This document shows positions 51,798 through 56,587 of a stretch of 56,587 bases of DNA, one piece after another (within the stretch, counting starts at the first letter, position 1; each line of letters starts with the position of its first letter). Where the stretch lies: assembly GCF_022347725.1 (NCBI RefSeq), contig NZ_JAKRGB010000022.1, forward strand, positions 1-56,587, given 5' to 3'. The notes beneath the pieces are model-generated. The model made no database searches and had not been told where the DNA came from. It saw only the letters and a list, made by a program, of their open reading frames with translations. The DNA comes from Ruegeria sp. Ofav3-42 (GTDB taxonomy: Bacteria; Pseudomonadota; Alphaproteobacteria; Rhodobacterales; Rhodobacteraceae). The translations under genes were made by a program, and so were the position numbers.

Positions 51798-53029
51798 TGC
51801 GTTGGCTCCATTTCCGGGGTGGTATCAGTTGTCAGGATTTCAGGGGACAGTTGCATGCTGGCGATCTGCGCAGCGATTTCGTCGCGATAGATACTGTTCA
51901 TCACGATCACGATGTCCGGGCGCAGGATCGTCAGAGTCTCGGGTGCCGCGATGGGGGCGGCGCAGCCGGGCATGTAATGCCCCTGCCGTGACGGGTTGAT
52001 ATCGACGACGCACGAGACGATCCCCGGATCGCCGATGGTGGTCAGAAAGCCCACTGCCTTCGAGCCGGAGCCCCAAAGTGCCACACGCTTTCCCGCGTCG
52101 TGCCAGGCGGCAAAACGCTGCCGCCATCCGTCGATGCGCGACCGCGCGGTATCGCGGAACTCTGCAACCAGTTTTGTGGTCTCAGCCAGATCGTCGGCCA
52201 GTTCAGGCAGCGGTGACGGGCGATCCGATACTGCCGCTTCGATGATCAGGTATTGCTCACCATAAACCCGGCGCAGGTCGAGCACTTCGAACCCCGCCAG
52301 CCGGAAGGCCCGCGCCAGAGATCCGGCGGTGAAATAGCTGGCATGCTCGTAATAGATGTCCCAGAACGCACCTTCGATCAGGATACGCCGCAGATCCGGC
52401 ACCTCAATACCATAGCGCAGACGGGTGCCATCCCCGGCGGCCTGCCGCATCAGGGCCAGAAATCCGGCCACGTCGCCAATATGTTCCAGCGTGTGCCGAC
52501 AGATCAGGAAATCCGCGTCTACCGGCACGTGGGATTTGGTGAAGTTCTCGGCGTGAAAGGTCAGCCCGTCCGGTTCCGAACTGCGGCCCGGTACGTAGGC
52601 CGGGTCATAGCCGGTGCCGCTGCAATCGCCTTGGGCGCAGATCAGGCGCAGGAAATCACCCTTGCCGCATCCAACCTCGATCAGATGCCCGCCGCCAAGG
52701 CTGAACCGCTCGATCCAGCCCTGGGCCAGATCCGAGACAAACGCATTGAACGTGGGCGAACCGCCCTGTGCGTCCTCGTACCCGGTGCCGTAATCGACCC
52801 GTGCCAGATCAAACCGCGCGTTGAAGGCCAGCCCGCAATTGGGGCACCAGCACAGCGCCATGTCTCCGGTCGGAAACCCAAGCGCAGTGGCACGGTCCGG
52901 CAAAAGCAACGTGCTTTGAACCGGAATGCCTGCCAGATCATAGAGAGACAGCACATTCCCGGACTGGCCGCAGGACGGGCAGGCTGTGCCCGGCGCTTCA
53001 CCAACCGTGGTGATATCCGCAGGTGTCAC
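51794..53029 (-). CDS. Class I SAM methyltransferase, paralogue of the preceding one
   Basis: A 411-residue protein with zinc-binding CPSCGQ and LCWCPNCGLAFN, a SAM motif LIEVGCGKGDFLRLI, a GTGYDPAYVPG segment and a C-terminal VALWGSGSKAVGFLTTIG with VVDINPSRQGHYMPG. The start is GTG at 53029, 3 bp after the stop of the SDR gene; the start context is weak and coupling to the SDR is likely. Together with the gene at 50607 it forms a tandem pair, each a candidate C- or O-methyltransferase for one sugar position. Confidence 0.83.
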   Translation of the reverse strand: MTPADITTVGEAPGTACPSCGQSGNVLSLYDLAGIPVQSTLLLPDRATALGFPTGDMALCWCPNCGLAFNARFDLARVDYGTGYEDAQGGSPTFNAFVSDLAQGWIERFSLGGGHLIEVGCGKGDFLRLICAQGDCSGTGYDPAYVPGRSSEPDGLTFHAENFTKSHVPVDADFLICRHTLEHIGDVAGFLALMRQAAGDGTRLRYGIEVPDLRRILIEGAFWDIYYEHASYFTAGSLARAFRLAGFEVLDLRRVYGEQYLIIEAAVSDRPSPLPELADDLAETTKLVAEFRDTARSRIDGWRQRFAAWHDAGKRVALWGSGSKAVGFLTTIGDPGIVSCVVDINPSRQGHYMPGCAAPIAAPETLTILRPDIVIVMNSIYRDEIAAQIASMQLSPEILTTDTTPEMEPTQ

Positions 53030-53032
53030 AGA

Positions 53033-54079
53033 TCACCCCGCAGCAGCGCGGCGTTCTGTCCAGAATAGCTCCCCATCAAGCGCGCCGCTCTCCATATGGT
53101 CCTGAAGTGTCTTCAGGCGAATGAAGCGCGAGCCCTCGAAGTCTGCTAGCTCCAGCCCGTTATCCACATAGGCCTTGTGCAGTTCTTCGATGCCCATCGG
53201 GACCGTCCATTGCGGGTCATAACCCGGCAGCCCGGTTTCGATCTTCGAGAAATCCACCCGGTAGCAGCGTTTGTCGGGCCCGCCGCCCGGCTCGTAAGCG
53301 ATGCGGCTGCCCGGAACCAGCTGCTCGACATGCTCTGCCACGGTGCGCACCTGATAGTTCTCGCTGGACCGGCCAACATTCCAGGCGGTGTTGTGGATCA
53401 GGTCCCGCGGGGCTTCCAGCGTGGCAAGGAAGGCCCGGCTGATATCTTCGATATGAACCAATGGCCGCCAGGGTGTGCCGTCGCTTTTGATCAGAACCTC
53501 GCCCTGCAGGAATGCGTATCCGACCAGGCTGTTAACCATCAGATCCGCCCGCAGCTTGGGGGAGGCACCATAGGCCGTGGCATTGCGCAGGAAGACGGGC
53601 GAGAAACTGTCATCCGCCAGATCGGACAGGATCGCCTCGCTGCGGACCTTGGATTCACCGTAAGGGGTAACCGGATTGAACTCGGCGCTTTCGTCCAGCA
53701 CATCCTCGGGACTGGCAGCCCCGTAAATCGAGCAGGACGACGAGAAGGCGAACCGCCCCACGCCTGCGGCTTTGGCCGCACGGCCAAGGGTCAGCGTTGC
53801 ATCCGCGTTGATGTCATAGGTGCATTGCGGATTGAGGTTACCCATCGGGTCGTTCGACAAACCGGCAAGATGGATCACCGCATCGAAACCTTCCATGTCG
53901 GCAGGTCCCACATCGCGGATATCCTTGCGGATCACGGCGTCCGCCTCAGGCATTCCGGACATGTCGCAATGTTCGAAATAGTAACTGTCGAGCCCGGTCA
54001 CATGATGCCCGCGTTCCTGCAGAAAGGGGATCAAAACCCCGCCGATGTATCCGTTATGCCCGGTAACCAGAATGCGCAA
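53033..54079 (-). CDS. NAD-dependent epimerase/dehydratase (extended SDR)
   Basis: A 348-residue extended short-chain dehydrogenase. The N-terminal cofactor motif is RILVTGHNGYIGGVL, with VIHLAGLSNDPMG, a serine in SSSCSIYG and the catalytic YxxxK in TPYGESKV. Downstream PLVHIEDISRAFLATL is typical of the family. It is closer to sugar epimerases than to the CDP-glucose dehydratase signature, but the exact reaction is uncertain. The start is TTG at 54079, strongly supported by AGGAGG 8 nt upstream. It is the first gene of the six-gene minus-strand operon. Confidence 0.83.
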   Translation of the reverse strand: MRILVTGHNGYIGGVLIPFLQERGHHVTGLDSYYFEHCDMSGMPEADAVIRKDIRDVGPADMEGFDAVIHLAGLSNDPMGNLNPQCTYDINADATLTLGRAAKAAGVGRFAFSSSCSIYGAASPEDVLDESAEFNPVTPYGESKVRSEAILSDLADDSFSPVFLRNATAYGASPKLRADLMVNSLVGYAFLQGEVLIKSDGTPWRPLVHIEDISRAFLATLEAPRDLIHNTAWNVGRSSENYQVRTVAEHVEQLVPGSRIAYEPGGGPDKRCYRVDFSKIETGLPGYDPQWTVPMGIEELHKAYVDNGLELADFEGSRFIRLKTLQDHMESGALDGELFWTERRAAAG

Positions 54080-54291
54080 CTCGCCAACCTCCTAAAATAA
54101 CCCCTGACCCAAACCACAACACATTCCCGGTGCCGTCGAACTCAGCGGCTTTCATCAAAATACATTCACCCCGGCAAAGGTCATCGCTTTGTGATTTTCC
54201 GGGTTTCCGGAGTGTAACTGAAAGCAACAGCGAGGGCGAAATCTAATCAAAATCGTACAATCTGAATACAAGGGCGCAACCAGAATTCAAC

Positions 54292-54305
54292 CTTTTAATT
54301 AAAAG
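54292..54305. repeat. 14-bp AT-rich perfect palindrome
   Basis: CTTTTAATTAAAAG lies in the 250-bp gap between the repeat-protein stop (54330) and the modified-sugar operon start. It may be the operator or part of the promoter region of that operon. Confidence 0.4.
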
Positions 54306-54329
54306 CATTCAAACCGTGATCTCCACGCT

Positions 54330-56587
54330 TCAGGCGACCAGATCACCCTGGAAGAGGAAGTCGTCACTGGTCAACAACAGCCCGTAGACGTCTTTGATAA
54401 CACCTATTAATTCGTTTTCGTCACCACCGGACCCCAAGAGCCAGATTGCAGTCCCCTCAGGCAAACCAGCTGCGTCTTCCGTCAGCACGTAATCCGCCGA
54501 AATCCCGGCCAGTTGGATTTGATCTGTTCCGGAAACAAAGTCCCAGGCATAGCCGAAATCGTTGACACCATCGGTGCTGCCGTCGCCGTCATCGTAGTAG
54601 TTTCCACTCAGATCACCGAAGACAAAGATATCCGCGCCTTCATTGCCGACCAGCACATCGCGCTCCCCTAAACCGGGCAGCGCCGCATTGGTATCCACAG
54701 CTGCCAGGAGGTCCGCGCCATCTGTTCCCTGGATGATATCGTCACCCTTGATTTCGGCAAAGTCGAGATCATGGAAAGTGACATCCCAATGGTGTGCGAT
54801 CAGCGCGAAAGAGCCATTCAGAGGATCCGTCATCACATCGGTTCCTTCCAGCAGCCACTCTACAGGTTCGCTGCTGCCTTCCTCCCAAATCTTGAAGCGA
54901 TAAATCCTGTTGATCAGGTCGGTCTGCTCCACCCGGATTGTGACGTTGTATGTTGCGCCTTCGGTGAAGGTGAAAGGCGCTGTGTCGAGCAGGAAATTCC
55001 AGTTTGGATGTTCATGGAGTTCAAACCGGCTGTCATTCATATCATAGAAAGGCGCAACAATCGGGTTGTAGCCGGAAAGTGGCTGCCACCCCGAAATAGG
55101 ATCATCTGTATGGCCGCCCCAGAGCATTCCGAATCCAAGGCCCGCGCCATCTCTGGGGGTGCCGTCGTTGATGTCATTGACCGTCAGAGACAGATTGACC
55201 TCGTAGTTGTCCCAGGACTGATCTCCGAAAGTCAGAATACGGTCGTAACCGGGTTCTGCGGTTCGAACGCCATCCGGGGTAATCGTCCATTCCCCGTCGA
55301 CCACCTGAGCTACGTCCTGAATGTTCGTGACACCTGACCAGTCGACCACGTAGTCAGGGGCCCAGTTCGTGCCGTCCTCATATCTGATCGTGACATCCTG
55401 GGTGTGGACGTCCCCGTTTGAATATGTTGCCGTTATGGTCACAACGTCATCAGCGGCGGATCCGTCCAGCGCAGCAAAGTCGAGGTCGATATTGAAATCC
55501 CCGTCTTCTTCAAGTCGACGGGTATCGGGCCCGATGGAAAGGGTTTGTTCCGGGCCGCCATTCAGCGAATAGGTCAGAGAAACCAAATCCGTGGTATGAG
55601 CATTGCCCAGGATGTTTACCCATTGCTGCGACGCGCCCGGTGAACCAAAGGTCTGTACATCCCCGTACCAGACATCAATCGGATCGCGCACTTCAAGGCT
55701 TACGGTTGCGGTGTCGGTGAGTTGCCCGTCGGTGATGGTATAGGTGAAGCTGTCGCTGCCTTCATACCCGGTATTGGGGGTATAGGTCAGGGTGCCATCG
55801 CCATTGTCGGCAATCGTGCCGTTGGCGGGCTGGGTGAAACTGTCCAGGCTCAGCGGGTCACTATTAGGATCGTTGTCATTGACCAGCAGATCGCTGGCGA
55901 CATTGATACTCAGCACTGCATCGGGCAGGGCCGCCAGCGCGTCGTCGCTTGCCTCAGGCGGCTGCGGCAGCGTTACGAATCCTGCATCCTCATCGACAAT
56001 CGGGTCGCTTGCGAATTCGAAGTAATCCACCTGCGCGGTGTAGCCTGCGCTGGTCTGGGTGCTGCCGGCCAGCGGTCCGACCGCAGTGACGGTCAGCGCA
56101 TGGGTAAAGCTGCCCGCAGTGGTCCAGGTCACGCCGTCGGTGGAATAGCGGAAGGTCCAGGTGTCTCCGGACCGGGTCAGATCGAGGAATTCGGCATTGC
56201 CGCCAGGGATGGAGACATTGAACCTCGGGCTGCTGCTGCCATTGACGGTGACGGCGGCAAAGGCCCGCAGGGTGTTGCCATCGGAATAGGTGTCGAACCG
56301 CAGCCAGTTGTCTGCGTCCTGTTCAACCAGGAAGCCCTGCAACTGATAGCGCTCGGACGGCGTGGTCAGGAACCGGGCCTCGACCTGGAAGTCGTCATCG
56401 GCCACATCCTGCAGCACCCGCGCGCCCCGGTTCTCGCCGTAGACATCAAAATTGCCCGCTGGCGTGGACAGGGTCAGAAAGGCGTCGCCGGCCGTGGTGC
56501 CCAGACCCGAAGCGGTGCCCGCAGGCCCGGCAAAGGTCCAGGCCGGGTCGAGCGTCCCACCCGAGAAGTCGTCGGAGCTGGAGGTGC
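54330..56587 (-). CDS. Large secreted repeat protein, C-terminal part (5' end outside window)
   Basis: The frame enters at the right edge and runs for about 751 residues to a stop at 54330. In order: a concanavalin-like (DUF1349-type) module starting SSSDDFSGGTLDPAWTF (about residues 4-185), an acidic linker, a cadherin-like repeat (VNDNDPNSDPLSL, then GSDSFTYTITDGQLTDTATV), an unassigned beta-rich region (about 300-590) and an RTX/serralysin-like end (DDIIQGTDGADLL, RDVLVGNEGADIFVFG). The last residues are FLFQGDLVA, a typical type I secretion terminus. The first module pair matches the protein at 1-850 at DNA level. It should be an extracellular adhesin or EPS-binding protein; no transporter gene is in the window. 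Confidence 0.82.
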   Translation of the reverse strand, partial: TSSSDDFSGGTLDPAWTFAGPAGTASGLGTTAGDAFLTLSTPAGNFDVYGENRGARVLQDVADDDFQVEARFLTTPSERYQLQGFLVEQDADNWLRFDTYSDGNTLRAFAAVTVNGSSSPRFNVSIPGGNAEFLDLTRSGDTWTFRYSTDGVTWTTAGSFTHALTVTAVGPLAGSTQTSAGYTAQVDYFEFASDPIVDEDAGFVTLPQPPEASDDALAALPDAVLSINVASDLLVNDNDPNSDPLSLDSFTQPANGTIADNGDGTLTYTPNTGYEGSDSFTYTITDGQLTDTATVSLEVRDPIDVWYGDVQTFGSPGASQQWVNILGNAHTTDLVSLTYSLNGGPEQTLSIGPDTRRLEEDGDFNIDLDFAALDGSAADDVVTITATYSNGDVHTQDVTIRYEDGTNWAPDYVVDWSGVTNIQDVAQVVDGEWTITPDGVRTAEPGYDRILTFGDQSWDNYEVNLSLTVNDINDGTPRDGAGLGFGMLWGGHTDDPISGWQPLSGYNPIVAPFYDMNDSRFELHEHPNWNFLLDTAPFTFTEGATYNVTIRVEQTDLINRIYRFKIWEEGSSEPVEWLLEGTDVMTDPLNGSFALIAHHWDVTFHDLDFAEIKGDDIIQGTDGADLLAAVDTNAALPGLGERDVLVGNEGADIFVFGDLSGNYYDDGDGSTDGVNDFGYAWDFVSGTDQIQLAGISADYVLTEDAAGLPEGTAIWLLGSGGDENELIGVIKDVYGLLLTSDDFLFQGDLVA

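Noticed and set aside
27625..54079. Rhamnose (rml) operon expected on roseobacter biofilm plasmids
   Set aside because: I looked for rmlA, rmlB, rmlC and rmlD because a rhamnosyltransferase-like GT2 is present. The nucleotidyltransferase is RfbF-like and no RmlB/C/D proteins were recognised.
1..56587. CRISPR arrays, tRNA and rRNA genes
   Set aside because: No regularly spaced direct repeats with spacers, no cloverleaf-type sequences and no rRNA segments were noticed on reading.

Overview
The window looks like plasmid (or chromid) DNA of a marine alphaproteobacterium of the Rhodobacterales/Roseobacter group. The reasons are a RepABC module with its GTTAAC-type palindromes, a second replication module of the roseobacter RepA (RPA) type with its own ParA and tyrosine recombinase, a VPLPA-CTERM protein beside an exosortase, and the moderately GC-rich composition. 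All calls come from reading the sequence and translations; no database search was run.

Layout. 1-850: start of a large secreted repeat protein that runs off the left edge. 1.7-12.4 kb: exopolysaccharide (EPS) assembly genes (Wzx-like flippase, four glycosyltransferases, O-acetyltransferase, HAD protein, pyruvyltransferase). 13.0-16.4 kb: EPS control genes (ExeA-like ATPase, Wzz-like co-polymerase, BY-kinase). 16.6-18.8 kb: debris (Tn3-type transposase tail, truncated TrbB/VirB11-like gene, a probable conjugation-associated gene) and a DUF4143 ATPase. 19.0-22.5 kb: repC, repB and repA with three parS-like palindromes. 23.0-27.6 kb: tyrosine recombinase with a candidate core site, RPA initiator, iteron-type origin, parA, an internally deleted parB and a parS-like palindrome. 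27.6-39.9 kb: second half of the EPS locus (nucleotide-sugar dehydrogenase, Alg13/Alg14-like pair, priming transferase, PrsT-like TPR lipoprotein, Wza-like protein, beta-barrel, exosortase-EpsI fusion, VPLPA-CTERM protein). 40.1-47.7 kb: small membrane protein, FrhB-like protein, Wzy-like polymerase and two sister beta-helix proteins. 47.9-54.1 kb: a six-gene minus-strand operon for a modified sugar (SDR, three methyltransferases, sugar-1-phosphate nucleotidyltransferase, PIG-L deacetylase). 54.3-56.6 kb: C-terminal part of a second, or the same, repeat protein.

How it fits together. A priming transferase and glycosyltransferases would build a lipid-linked repeat unit from sugars partly supplied by the dehydrogenase and the methyltransferase operon. 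The flippase and polymerase export and polymerise it under Wzz/BY-kinase control, and the Wza-like and barrel proteins take it out. The exosortase, ATPase and TPR lipoprotein would process the VPLPA-CTERM protein. The beta-helix/LamG protein and the repeat protein at the window edges look like type I-secreted matrix or adhesion proteins. Taken together this is a portable biofilm/EPS island.

Two large-scale points stand out. The replication region sits between two halves of what is usually one EPS/exosortase locus, and it combines two complete initiators with one intact and one broken partition system. The two window ends carry the same repeat family on the same strand, and they read in frame if joined end to end, so the window may be a nearly complete circular plasmid opened inside a repetitive gene.
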